This document shows positions 37,809 to 46,146 of a stretch of 64,000 bases of DNA, in pieces. The position numbers and the translations under genes are program-made. Source of the stretch: Zemynaea arenosa (GTDB lineage: Bacteria > Pseudomonadota > Gammaproteobacteria > Burkholderiales > Burkholderiaceae_D); contig NZ_SPVF01000076.1 of assembly GCF_004614185.1 (NCBI RefSeq), positions 1 through 64,000 of the forward strand, read 5' to 3'. The notes beneath the pieces were generated by a model. The model was not told the origin of the DNA and searched no databases. It worked only from the letters and a program-made list of their open reading frames with translations. Position 1 is the stretch's first letter. Each line of letters starts with the position of its first letter.

Positions 37809-38690
37809 TTACAGCATCGCCTTCAGCAGGCGCGCCATCTCGGACGGGTTCTTCGTCACTTTAATGCCGCACGATTCCATGATGTCCAGCTTGGCTTGCG
37901 CGGTGTCGGCGCCGCCCGAGATCAGGGCACCGGCGTGGCCCATACGCTTGCCCGGCGGCGCGGTGACGCCGGCGATGAAGCCGACCACCGGCTTCTTCAT
38001 GTTGTCCTTGATCCAGTAAGCGGCGTTCGCCTCGTCCGGGCCGCCGATCTCGCCGATCATGATGACGGCGTCGGTGTCGGGGTCGTCATTGAACATCTTC
38101 ATGATGTCGATGTGCTTGAGACCGTTGATCGGGTCGCCGCCGATACCGACAGCGGACGACTGGCCGAGGCCCAGTGCGGTCAGCTGGCCCACGGCTTCAT
38201 AGGTCAGCGTGCCCGAACGGGACACGACGCCAATGCGGCCTTTCTTGTGGATGTGACCGGGCATGATGCCGATCTTGATCTCGTCCGGCGTGATCAGGCC
38301 CGGGCAGTTCGGACCCAGCAGCAGGGTCTTGGAACCGGCCTTGGCCATGCGGTCCTTCACTTCCATCATGTCGCGCACCGGGATGCCTTCGGTGATGCAG
38401 ATCGCCAGGTCCAGTTCGGCTTCGACGGCTTCCCAGATCGCGGCGGCGGCGCCGGCCGGCGGCACGTAGATCACGGAGACGGTCGCGCCGGTCTGGGCCT
38501 TCGCTTCCTTGACGTTGGCGAAAATCGGGATGCCTTCGAAGTCCTCACCGGCCTTCTTCGGGTTGACGCCGGCCACGAAGGCCTCGCGGCCGTTCGCGTA
38601 GTCGCGGCACATGCGGGTGTGGAACTGGCCGGTCTTGCCGGTGATGCCCTGGGTGATGACTTTGGTGTCTTTGTTAATCAGAATCGACAT
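37809..38690 (-). CDS. sucD: Succinyl-CoA synthetase, alpha subunit
   Basis: This 293-residue CoA-binding subunit contains ILINKDTKVITQGITGKTGQFHT, GVNPKKAGEDFEGIPIFANVKEA, AICITEGIPVRDMMEV and LLGPNCPGLITPDEIKIGIMPG. The phosphohistidine loop is GKRMGHAGALISGG. It works with SucC in the TCA cycle (succinyl-CoA + NDP + Pi to succinate + NTP). It stands 15 bp after sucC. Confidence 0.97.
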   Translation of the reverse strand: MSILINKDTKVITQGITGKTGQFHTRMCRDYANGREAFVAGVNPKKAGEDFEGIPIFANVKEAKAQTGATVSVIYVPPAGAAAAIWEAVEAELDLAICITEGIPVRDMMEVKDRMAKAGSKTLLLGPNCPGLITPDEIKIGIMPGHIHKKGRIGVVSRSGTLTYEAVGQLTALGLGQSSAVGIGGDPINGLKHIDIMKMFNDDPDTDAVIMIGEIGGPDEANAAYWIKDNMKKPVVGFIAGVTAPPGKRMGHAGALISGGADTAQAKLDIMESCGIKVTKNPSEMARLLKAML

Positions 38691-38705
38691 GTTGTTTCCT
38701 TCGAA

Positions 38706-39875
38706 TTAGGCGTTACCAGCAGCGGCGGCCACGACCGACTTCGCTGCGTCTTCCATCGTGTCCGCCGCGATGATCGGGAGGCCGGACTCGGCCAGCATCT
38801 TCTTGCCGAGGTCTTCGTTGGTGCCCTTCATGCGGACCACCAGCGGCACGTTCAGCGACACGGCCTTGGAGGCGGTGATCACGCCTTCGGCGATCACGTC
38901 GCAGCGCATGATGCCGCCGAAGATGTTGACCAGGATGGCTTTCAGCCCCGGGTTCTTCAGCATGATCTTGAACGCTTCGGTGACCTTCTCGGCGGTTGCG
39001 CCGCCGCCCACGTCCAGGAAGTTGGCTGGCTCGCCGCCGAACAGCTTGATGGTGTCCATGGTGGCCATGGCCAGGCCGGCACCGTTCACCAGGCAGCCGA
39101 TGTTGCCGTCCAGGGAGATGTAGGCCAGGTCGAATTTCGAGGCTTCCACTTCGGCCGGATCTTCTTCGTCCAGGTCGCGGTAGGCGACGATTTCCGGGTG
39201 GCGGAACAGGGCGTTGGAGTCGAAGTTGAACTTCGCGTCCAGGGCGATGACCTTGCCGGAGCCGGTCAGGATCAGCGGGTTGATCTCAGCCAGCGAAGCG
39301 TCAGTCTCCCAGTAGGCCTTGTACAGGCCCTGCAGGTTGGCGCGGGCGTCGGCGATCGACGCTTCCGGGATCCCGATCTTGCGGGCCACGTCGTCAGCCT
39401 GCGCATCGGTCAGGCCGACCGACGGCTCGATCACGACGTTGTGGATCTTTTCCGGGTTGGTGTGGGCTACCTCCTCGATGTCCATGCCGCCTTCCGAGGA
39501 GGCCATCAGCACCACCTTCTGGGTCACGCGGTCGGTGACCAGCGAGACGTACAGCTCTTTCTTGATGTCGGCGCCTTCTTCGATCAGCAGGCGGCGCACC
39601 TTCTGGCCTTCCGGGCCGGTCTGGTGGGTGACGAGCTGCATGCCCATGATCTGGTTGGCGTAGTCACGGACCTGGTCGATCGACTTGGCGACCTTGACGC
39701 CGCCGCCCTTGCCGCGGCCGCCAGCATGGATCTGCGCCTTGACCACCCAGACCGGGCCGCCCAGCTGTTCCGCTGCCTTGACGGCTTCGTCGACGGACAT
39801 GCACGGGATGCCGCGCGGGACCGTCACTCCGAATTTTCGGAGGATCTCTTTGCCTTGATACTCATGGATTTTCAT
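38706..39875 (-). CDS. sucC: Succinyl-CoA synthetase, beta subunit
   Basis: This 389-residue ATP-grasp subunit contains [72 protein letters not shown] and [15 protein letters not shown]. The start at ATG 39875 follows AGGGAAGC. It precedes sucD in the same operon, with the DUF2889 gene 62 bp upstream in the same direction. Confidence 0.97.
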   Translation of the reverse strand: MKIHEYQGKEILRKFGVTVPRGIPCMSVDEAVKAAEQLGGPVWVVKAQIHAGGRGKGGGVKVAKSIDQVRDYANQIMGMQLVTHQTGPEGQKVRRLLIEEGADIKKELYVSLVTDRVTQKVVLMASSEGGMDIEEVAHTNPEKIHNVVIEPSVGLTDAQADDVARKIGIPEASIADARANLQGLYKAYWETDASLAEINPLILTGSGKVIALDAKFNFDSNALFRHPEIVAYRDLDEEDPAEVEASKFDLAYISLDGNIGCLVNGAGLAMATMDTIKLFGGEPANFLDVGGGATAEKVTEAFKIMLKNPGLKAILVNIFGGIMRCDVIAEGVITASKAVSLNVPLVVRMKGTNEDLGKKMLAESGLPIIAADTMEDAAKSVVAAAAGNA

Positions 39876-39937
39876 GCTGGCTTCCCTTCTGTTTTGTAAC
39901 TGTGAATTGATTGACCGGTTGATCGGGCGCGGCGGGG

Positions 39938-40513
39938 CTAGGCAGAGCCATTGCTTGCCTTGACGGACCAGCGCGGATAGAACTTGGCCACCGCCGGAGC
40001 GGTCGAAGCCAAAGCGTGGCAGCGATCGATCTGGAAGGGCTTGTGGGTGAGCTGGGCGTCGTCGGTGTCGCCGTCGCGCGTCTTGAGGACGTCGTTGGCA
40101 AAGGCCTGGACGGCCGCGGTGGGCAAGACTTGCGCGAGTTCCGTCAGGTGCGTGCAGCCGAGCGTGCCGCCGAGGCGTTCCTTCAGCGCGGCGCGGAAGC
40201 CCTGCATCAGGTTGCAGCCGATGAGGGACTTGTAGGCCGGGCCGATGACATCGCAGTAGCCGGGGTACGGGACGGCGTCGGAACACGCTTCGGCGTCCAC
40301 GACGGTGAAATGCAGATCGATGGTGAGGCGCAAACTGAGGTCATGCAGCAGAGTGCCGCCGGGACGCAGGCCCGAGGCAAGCTGCACGTCGCGCACCTTG
40401 ACGTCGGTGATGCGGGCGTCCAGGTCCCACAGTCCGTCGGCGCGGGCGAACGCCTGCACCTCGATGGCACGGGTGTGCCGCGGCTCGCGGGGAACAGGTG
40501 GGGACAGGGGCAT
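39938..40513 (-). CDS. DUF2889 family protein
   Basis: This 191-residue soluble protein has [65 protein letters not shown] and [24 protein letters not shown]. These match the DUF2889 family, whose function is unknown. It lies upstream of sucCD on the same strand; such synteny is common in related bacteria. Confidence 0.85.
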   Translation of the reverse strand: MPLSPPVPREPRHTRAIEVQAFARADGLWDLDARITDVKVRDVQLASGLRPGGTLLHDLSLRLTIDLHFTVVDAEACSDAVPYPGYCDVIGPAYKSLIGCNLMQGFRAALKERLGGTLGCTHLTELAQVLPTAAVQAFANDVLKTRDGDTDDAQLTHKPFQIDRCHALASTAPAVAKFYPRWSVKASNGSA

Positions 40514-40713
40514 AATGCGGCAGAATCAGATGTGTACAGCCATCGATGCCGCAGCTTCTACGGCAAGGACCGCTCAGGCGGTGCTGCTCAAACTGGGCAA
40601 GTTTACCACAGGGCGGAGGGGGCCGGCCAAAATGGGCTGGATTTCCACTTAGGCAGCGGAGTGGTGAATGACTGGAATGATGCGCTGCAACAACAGTCAA
40701 GACGGAGGATGGG

Positions 40714-41001
40714 ATGAGCGAAGCGAGCGGTGCCTACGCGTATCCGGCGCGGTTCGAGCCGGACCTGAAGAATGGCGGCTTCCAGGTGAGTTTCCGCGAC
40801 TGGCCGGGGGTGACCACCCAGGGCGACGACGAGGGCGAGGCCTATTTCATGGCGCAGGACGCGCTGGCCATGGTGGTCGACGAGACGCTCGACCGCGGCC
40901 GCAAGCTGCCGCCCGCCTCCCCGCTCCAGCCGGGGGAGCGCATGATCGCGGCCGAGTACCACGGCTGGGATGACGAGGAGGATGACGACGACGTCGAATA
41001 A
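40714..41001 (+). CDS. HicB-like antitoxin-fold protein, orphan
   Basis: This 95-residue protein has the HicB core: YPARFEPDLKNGGFQVSFRDWPGVTTQGDDEGEAYFMAQDALAMVVDETL. After the core, LPPASPLQPGE leads to a strongly acidic tail (GWDDEEDDDDVE) in place of a recognisable DNA-binding domain. No HicA toxin (about 60 aa, double-stranded-RNA-binding fold) is seen in the 200 bp before or after it. It may be a stand-alone HicB-type protein or a remnant. It converges with higA (gap 15 bp). Confidence 0.78.
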   Translation: MSEASGAYAYPARFEPDLKNGGFQVSFRDWPGVTTQGDDEGEAYFMAQDALAMVVDETLDRGRKLPPASPLQPGERMIAAEYHGWDDEEDDDDVE

Positions 41002-41016
41002 CGCGATCGAGTCGTT

Positions 41017-41322
41017 TCAGCCAGACTGCTTGAACGGCTGCACTTCCTCGACGATCGTATCCCACTCGCTCTGCGCGGTGACGCGGAGCGAGTATGTCGT
41101 CTGCAGGTCGAGCCAGAATTCAGGCGTGGTGCCGAAGTAGCGCGCCAGGCGCAGGGCCGTGTCCGGCGTGATACCGCGCTTCTCGCGAACAATTTCGTTG
41201 ACTCGGCTGGCCGTCAACCGCAAAGCCCCCGCCAGCGCACTCGGGGACATACTCAACGGGATCAAATATTCCTCCCGGAGGATTTCGCCGGGGTGGACCG
41301 GACGCATTCCACTCTTCAGCAT
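41017..41322 (-). CDS. higA: HigA-type antitoxin (VapI/HTH XRE)
   Basis: This 101-residue protein starts MRPVHPGEILREEYL within its first 20 residues, the signature of HigA. The HTH reads MSPSALAGALRLTASRVNEIVREKRGITPDTALRLARYFGTTPEFWLDLQ. It should bind the higBA operator and neutralise HigB. It follows higB by 18 bp, the inverted toxin-first order typical of higBA. Confidence 0.92.
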   Translation of the reverse strand: MLKSGMRPVHPGEILREEYLIPLSMSPSALAGALRLTASRVNEIVREKRGITPDTALRLARYFGTTPEFWLDLQTTYSLRVTAQSEWDTIVEEVQPFKQSG

Positions 41323-41340
41323 GATATCGCGTGAGCTCCT

Positions 41341-41619
41341 TCAGTGGTAATCGACAATCTCGACGGACGCCGGTCCGTCATCGGTCCACACAAAGCAGAC
41401 CCGCCACTGGTCATTGATCCTGATGCTGTGCTGCCCCTGCCGGATACCTGACAGCGCCTCAAGACGGTTCCCCGGCGGCGAACGCAGATCGATGAGCGAT
41501 GTGGCTGAGTCGAGCATAGTCAACTTCCGCTCTGAGATGCGCCGGATATTCGCGAACCGTGCGGATGGCCGCCCTTGATAGATGGCCTCTGTGTCGCGAC
41601 AAGAAAATGACCGGATCAT
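41341..41619 (-). CDS. higB: HigB-type mRNA interferase (RelE/ParE fold)
   Basis: This 92-residue toxin begins MIRSFSCRDTEAIYQG and has SARFANIRRISERKLTMLDSA, DLRSPPGNRLEALSG, GQHSIRINDQWRVCFVW and VEIVDYH, the usual HigB/RelE-fold series ending in a YH dyad. It cleaves mRNA on the ribosome. ATG 41619. An 18-bp tandem repeat lies just upstream at 41662-41697. Confidence 0.92.
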   Translation of the reverse strand: MIRSFSCRDTEAIYQGRPSARFANIRRISERKLTMLDSATSLIDLRSPPGNRLEALSGIRQGQHSIRINDQWRVCFVWTDDGPASVEIVDYH

Positions 41620-41915
41620 TCGGCACCGCCGCGCGTGAGCAATTCAGGATATATCGGTTATCGATAAGCGGCAAGAAGACGATAAGCGGCAAGAAGAGCT
41701 CGCGACAAAGCGAGGCGCGCGAGGTGATCATGTGATCTGGAGGAAAAGCGTAGCGCCCTCCGCCGGTGAGGAGCAGACGCAGAGGGTCTGCGGCGGAAGA
41801 CGCTCCGGTTTTCCCGGTCCGGGGAGGACCGGCAGGACACGGCAAGCAGCGCGGCGCGCGGAACGACGCGGTGCGAAGTGGGCCGCGGTCGATGCCGCAG
41901 CCTCGTGTTATCAAA
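41620..41915. other. Intergenic region between higB and recX
   Basis: About 296 bp without a supported gene. It holds the higBA promoter area, with GGATATATCGGTTATCGATAA (AT-rich, partly palindromic) next to an 18-bp tandem repeat. Further towards recX there are two short hairpins: GCAGAC...GTCTGC near 41774-41792 and CGGTCC-GGGGA-GGACCG near 41817-41833. Neither has a T tract. Confidence 0.7.
41662..41697 (+). repeat. Perfect 18-bp tandem repeat upstream of higBA
   Basis: CGATAAGCGGCAAGAAGA occurs at 41662-41679 and 41680-41697. It begins inside the palindromic TTATCGATAA and lies 43 to 78 bp before the higB start, where a HigA operator would be expected. Confidence 0.9.
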
Positions 41916-42362
41916 CTACTCGTCCTCTTGGCCTTGCATGGCCACGCGGATCGCGCGCTGGGAGAAGCCGCGCTGCAGCAGGAAGCGGGTCTGCTTGGCG
42001 CGCTCGGCCGGGTCGCCGGCGACCTTGCCGAACTTGCGGCGCCACACCTCGCAAGCGCGCGCCGTCTCGTCCTCGGACAACCCGGCCTTGATGACGTCCA
42101 GCGCTTCGCCGCTCACGCCGTGCGTCTGCAGCTCGGCCAGGATCCGGCTGTTGCCGAAACGGGCCGACTTGCGGTGCACCAGCGATTCCGAGAACCGCTC
42201 CACCGACAGCCACTTGTTCTTCTCGAGGAAGTCGAGCAGCGCCTCGATGTCCTCGCCCTCCTCGGCATGGCGCGCCAGCTTGCGCCCCAGTTCCAGCCGG
42301 CTGTGTTCGCGCTGCGACAGGTAACGCAGCGCGCGCGCCTTCAGGCTCAGTTCCGAGGCCAT
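41916..42362 (-). CDS. recX: Regulatory protein RecX
   Basis: This 148-residue all-helical protein limits RecA filament extension. It shows [66 protein letters not shown] and [20 protein letters not shown] 42362 follows AAGGTG at good distance; GTG 42371 is also in frame. It starts 11 bp after recA, so it shares recA's SOS-controlled transcript. Confidence 0.95.
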   Translation of the reverse strand: MASELSLKARALRYLSQREHSRLELGRKLARHAEEGEDIEALLDFLEKNKWLSVERFSESLVHRKSARFGNSRILAELQTHGVSGEALDVIKAGLSEDETARACEVWRRKFGKVAGDPAERAKQTRFLLQRGFSQRAIRVAMQGQEDE

Positions 42363-42372
42363 CGGGAACACC

Positions 42373-43449
42373 TTAGTCGACCGCCTTCAGCTTGGGTGCC
42401 GGAGCGGCGTCTTCGTCCACCACCACCGGCAGCTCGCGCACGCCCAGGGCGGCCCGGACCTTGTTCTCGATCTCACGGGCCAGCGCCGGACGCTCCCGCA
42501 GGAAAGTGCGCGCGTTGTCCTTGCCCTGGCCGATACGCTCGCCCTCGTAGCTGTACCACGAGCCCGACTTCTCGACGATCTTGTTCTCCACGCCCAGGTC
42601 GATGATCTCGCCTTCGCGCGAGGTGCCTTCGCCATACAGGATGTCGAAGTGCGCTTCCTTGAACGGGGGCGCGATCTTGTTCTTGACGACCTTGACCTTG
42701 GTCTCGTTGCCGATCACCTCGTCGCCGGACTTGATCGAACCGGTACGGCGGATGTCCAGGCGCACGGAGCAGTAGAACTTCAGCGCGTTACCGCCGGTGG
42801 TGGTCTCGGGCGAACCGAACATCACGCCGATCTTCATGCGGATCTGGTTGATGAAGATGACCAGGGTGTTGGTGCGGTTGATGGTGCCGGTCAGCTTGCG
42901 CAGCGCCTGCGACATCAGGCGCGCCTGCAGGCCGGGCAGCGAATCGCCCATGTCGCCTTCGATCTCGGCGCGCGGGGTCAGCGCGGCCACCGAGTCGATC
43001 ACCACCAGGTCGACCGAGCCCGAGCGCACCAGCGCGTCGGTGATTTCCAGCGCCTGCTCGCCCGTGTCCGGCTGCGAAATCAGCAGTTCGGAGAGGTTGA
43101 TGCCCAGTTTTTGGGCATAGGTCACGTCCAGCGCGTGTTCGGCGTCGATGAAGGCGCAGGTGCCGCCCAGCTTTTGCATCTGGGCGATGGTCTGCAGCGT
43201 CAGCGTGGTTTTACCGGACGATTCCGGCCCGTAGATCTCGACGATGCGGCCGCGCGGCAAACCGCCGACGCCCAGGGCGATGTCCAGGCCCAGCGAACCG
43301 GTCGACACGGTCTGCACTTCTTCCACCGGAGCGGACGCGTCCAGGCGCATGACCGAGCCTTTGCCGAACTGCTTTTCGATCTGGGCCAGCGCGGCGGCCA
43401 GCGCCTTGCTCTTCTCGCCGGCCGGAACCTGCATTTTCTTGTCGTCCAT
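42373..43449 (-). CDS. recA: Recombinase RecA
   Basis: This 358-residue protein has [44 protein letters not shown]-loop [64 protein letters not shown] and the L2 loop [22 protein letters not shown]. It catalyses strand exchange and triggers LexA self-cleavage. A LexA box lies 50 to 66 bp upstream. Confidence 0.98.
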   Translation of the reverse strand: MDDKKMQVPAGEKSKALAAALAQIEKQFGKGSVMRLDASAPVEEVQTVSTGSLGLDIALGVGGLPRGRIVEIYGPESSGKTTLTLQTIAQMQKLGGTCAFIDAEHALDVTYAQKLGINLSELLISQPDTGEQALEITDALVRSGSVDLVVIDSVAALTPRAEIEGDMGDSLPGLQARLMSQALRKLTGTINRTNTLVIFINQIRMKIGVMFGSPETTTGGNALKFYCSVRLDIRRTGSIKSGDEVIGNETKVKVVKNKIAPPFKEAHFDILYGEGTSREGEIIDLGVENKIVEKSGSWYSYEGERIGQGKDNARTFLRERPALAREIENKVRAALGVRELPVVVDEDAAPAPKLKAVD

Positions 43450-43497
43450 GGGAATCCTTTAGTGGTATTTGCGCTGGGTCAGCGACTTGACATGCGG

Positions 43498-43517
43498 TAC
43501 TGTATAAAAAAACAGTA
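43498..43517 (-). promoter_or_regulatory. LexA (SOS) box of recA
   Basis: TACTGTATAAAAAAACAGTA contains CTG-N10-CAG (43500-43515), matching the proteobacterial SOS consensus CTGTATATATATACAG. It lies in the 118-bp region between recA and the divergent response-regulator gene, about 50 bp from the recA start, the usual place for repression. Confidence 0.92.
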
Positions 43518-43567
43518 GTCTTGGCAAGCGCCATTTGCACCCAGTTTGAAATAGGTCAGAATGAGGT

Positions 43568-44266
43568 ATGCGTATTCTACTTGCCGAAGATGACAGCGTT
43601 CTCGCCGACGGCCTGACCCGCTCCCTGCGCCAGTCCGGCTATGCGATCGACGCCGTCAAGAACGGACAGGAGGCCGACACCGCCCTGTCCACCCAGGAAT
43701 TCGACCTCCTGATCCTGGACCTGGGGCTGCCCAAACTCTCGGGCCTGGAGGTGCTGCGCCGCCTGCGCGCGCGCGGCTCGATGCTCCCGGTCTTGATCCT
43801 CACCGCCGCCGACTCGGTCGAGCAGCGCGTCCAGGGCCTGGACCTGGGCGCGGACGACTACATGGCCAAGCCGTTCGCCCTGTCGGAGCTGGAAGCCCGG
43901 GTGCGTGCGCTCACCCGGCGCGGCCAGGGCGGCGGCTCCACCACCATCAAGCACGGCCCGCTGGTGTACGACCAGGTCGGCCGCAGCGCCTACATCAACG
44001 ACCAGATGCTGGACCTGTCGGCCCGCGAACTGGGCCTCCTGGAAATCCTGCTGGCCCGCACCGGGCGGCTGGTGTCCAAGGAGCAGCTGGTCGACCACCT
44101 GTGCGAGTGGGGCGAGGAAGTCTCCAACAACGCCATCGAGGTCTACGTGCACCGCCTGCGCAAGAAGATCGAGGTGGGCGGCATCCGCATCGCCACGGTG
44201 CGCGGCCTGGGCTACTGCCTCGAAAAATACAGCGACGCGGCCCGCAGCGACGCCAGCGCGAAGTGA
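43568..44266 (+). CDS. OmpR/PhoB-family response regulator (TctD/QseB-like)
   Basis: This 232-residue protein has a receiver domain with acidic pocket (LLAEDDS), phosphoacceptor Asp51 (LILDLGLPKLSG), Thr (LILTAAD) and Lys (YMAKPFALSELEARVRAL). The winged-helix output domain follows (LDLSARELGLLEILL, SNNAIEVYVHRLRKKIEVGGIRIATVRGLGY). It likely controls the symporter operon it heads. The stop overlaps the kinase start (GTGA). Confidence 0.94.
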   Translation: MRILLAEDDSVLADGLTRSLRQSGYAIDAVKNGQEADTALSTQEFDLLILDLGLPKLSGLEVLRRLRARGSMLPVLILTAADSVEQRVQGLDLGADDYMAKPFALSELEARVRALTRRGQGGGSTTIKHGPLVYDQVGRSAYINDQMLDLSARELGLLEILLARTGRLVSKEQLVDHLCEWGEEVSNNAIEVYVHRLRKKIEVGGIRIATVRGLGYCLEKYSDAARSDASAK

Positions 44267-45789
44267 ACGACCGCGACGCCGGGCTGGAAGCGCAGCCGGT
44301 CCACCCGGCGCCGCCCCCGCTGTACGAGCCGCCCAGCCCCGAGCCAGAGGAGTCGATCCAGCATTCGCTGTTCGGCGAAATCCTGGACTGGATGCTGGCG
44401 CCGCTCCTCCTCCTGTGGCCGATGTCGATCGCGATCACCTACCTGGTGGCCAAGTCGATCGCCAACCAGCCCTTCGACCGCGCGCTGGAAGACAGCGTCA
44501 CCGTGCTCGCCCAGCAGGTGCAGGAGGTGAACGGCAAAGTGGTCTCCCGTTTGCCTGGCAGCGCGCGCGACATCCTGCGCGCCGACGACACCGACAGCGT
44601 GTACTTCCAGATCACCGGCCCGCACGGCGAATACGTGGACGGCGACCGCGAGCTGCCGCGCCCCTGGGACGAGGACAAGTTCAGCACCGGCACCGTCAAC
44701 TTCCGCAACGACAATGTGCACGGCACCCAGGTGCGGGTCGCGTTCTCGTACGTGAACCTGCCCGCCTCCAGCGAAGGGGCCGAGCGCATCGAGTCGCGCC
44801 CGGCGCTGGTACAGGTGGCGGAGACGCTGGACAAGCGCGCCCAGCTCGCGAATGAAATCATCAAGGGCGTGATCCTGCCGCAGTTCATCGTGCTGCCGAT
44901 CGTGCTGGCGCTGGTGTGGTTCGCGCTCTCGCGCGGCCTGTCGCCGCTGGCCGAGCTGCAGGAACGCATCCGCGCGCGCAAGCCGGACGACCTCTCGCCC
45001 ATCGACGCGCGCCAGGTACCGGAGGAGATCTCGCCGCTGGTCGGTTCGCTCAACGACATGCTGGAGCGCCTGTCGCAGACCATCGACATGCAGAAGCGCT
45101 TCATCGCCGACGCCGCGCACCAGATGAAAACCCCGCTGGCGGGGATGCGCATGCAGTCCGAGCTCGCGCTGCGCCAGCACGACGCGGGCGAAATCCACCG
45201 CTCGCTGGAGCAGCTGGCGAAAAGCTCCGAGTCGGCCACGCGCCTGGTCAACCAGCTGCTCGCCCTGGCCCGCGCCGAGAACCAGCCGCACAGCGGCGGG
45301 GCTTCCGGCGACGTGGACCTGGCCGGCCTGGCGCGCGACTGCGTGCACGACTGGGTGCAGGCCTCGTTCGCACAAGGGATCGACCTGGGGTTCGAGCCGC
45401 CGGACCAGCCGGTCCTCATCCGTGGCAATGGGCTGATGCTGCGCGAGCTGCTGTCCAATCTGATCGACAACGCGCTGCGCTACACGCCGCGCGGCGGCAG
45501 CGTCACGGTGCGGGTGCGGCCCGATGGTGCGGGCGGTATCCTGGAGGTGGAGGACACCGGGCCGGGGATCGCGCCGCACGAGCGGCCGCACGTGTTCGAG
45601 CGCTTCTACCGGATCCTAGGCAGCGGGGCGCCGGGATCGGGCCTGGGCCTGGCCATCGTGAAGGAAGTCGCGCAGCAGCACGGCGCCGAGATCGACGTGT
45701 TCGACAATCCGCGCAGCCATTCGAAAAAATATCCGGGCTGCCTGTTCCGCCTGACCTTCCCGCCGCCGCCCGTAGAAGAGGAGACCTGA
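44263..45789 (+). CDS. Sensor histidine kinase (TctE/QseC-like)
   Basis: This 508-residue protein starts with GTG 44263 overlapping the regulator stop. It has a Pro-rich N-terminus, TM1 (about 43-65), a periplasmic sensor (about 66-202), TM2 (about 203-223), then HAMP-like and DHp segments with phospho-His286 in FIADAAHQMKTPLAG. The ATPase has N box LLSNLIDNALRYTPRGG, G1 VEDTGPGIAP and G2 GSGLGLAIVKEV. The TctE N-terminal sensor type is common for carboxylate sensing. It is 3 bp upstream of the DUF4212 gene. Confidence 0.94.
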   Translation: MNDRDAGLEAQPVHPAPPPLYEPPSPEPEESIQHSLFGEILDWMLAPLLLLWPMSIAITYLVAKSIANQPFDRALEDSVTVLAQQVQEVNGKVVSRLPGSARDILRADDTDSVYFQITGPHGEYVDGDRELPRPWDEDKFSTGTVNFRNDNVHGTQVRVAFSYVNLPASSEGAERIESRPALVQVAETLDKRAQLANEIIKGVILPQFIVLPIVLALVWFALSRGLSPLAELQERIRARKPDDLSPIDARQVPEEISPLVGSLNDMLERLSQTIDMQKRFIADAAHQMKTPLAGMRMQSELALRQHDAGEIHRSLEQLAKSSESATRLVNQLLALARAENQPHSGGASGDVDLAGLARDCVHDWVQASFAQGIDLGFEPPDQPVLIRGNGLMLRELLSNLIDNALRYTPRGGSVTVRVRPDGAGGILEVEDTGPGIAPHERPHVFERFYRILGSGAPGSGLGLAIVKEVAQQHGAEIDVFDNPRSHSKKYPGCLFRLTFPPPPVEEET

Positions 45790-45792
45790 CCG

Positions 45793-46146
45793 ATGCCGCA
45801 TCCCGAGCATCCCGGCCAATCCGCCCCGCCGCAGTCCACGCCACCCGGCCCCGTGCCCCACACGCTGGCCGACGACGGCGCCCGCCGTGCCGCGATCGTC
45901 GCGGCCCGCGCGCGCCACTGGCAGCACACGTGCCGCATGACGGCCGTGCTGCTGCTGCTTTGGCTCATCACCGGCTTCGGCACCGTGTTCTTTGCGCGCG
46001 AGCTGGCGCACTACAGCGTGTTCGGCTGGCCCCTGTCGTTCTACTTCGCGGCGCAGGGTTCGGCGGTGATCTACCTCGGTATCGTCGCCCTGTATGCGCT
46101 GCGCATGCGGGCGCTGGACCGCCGCTACCGCGCGGAGCTGGCGTGA
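45793..46146 (+). CDS. DUF4212 small subunit of sodium:solute symporter
   Basis: This 117-residue membrane protein has a hydrophilic Pro-rich N-terminus (about 1-40) and two TM helices (MTAVLLLLWLITGFGTVFF; FYFAAQGSAVIYLGIVALYAL). The WLITGFGTVFFARELAH and FGWPLSFYFAAQGS motifs match DUF4212, a small companion of SSS symporters. Its end overlaps the symporter start by 4 bases (GTGA). Confidence 0.92.
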   Translation: MPHPEHPGQSAPPQSTPPGPVPHTLADDGARRAAIVAARARHWQHTCRMTAVLLLLWLITGFGTVFFARELAHYSVFGWPLSFYFAAQGSAVIYLGIVALYALRMRALDRRYRAELA

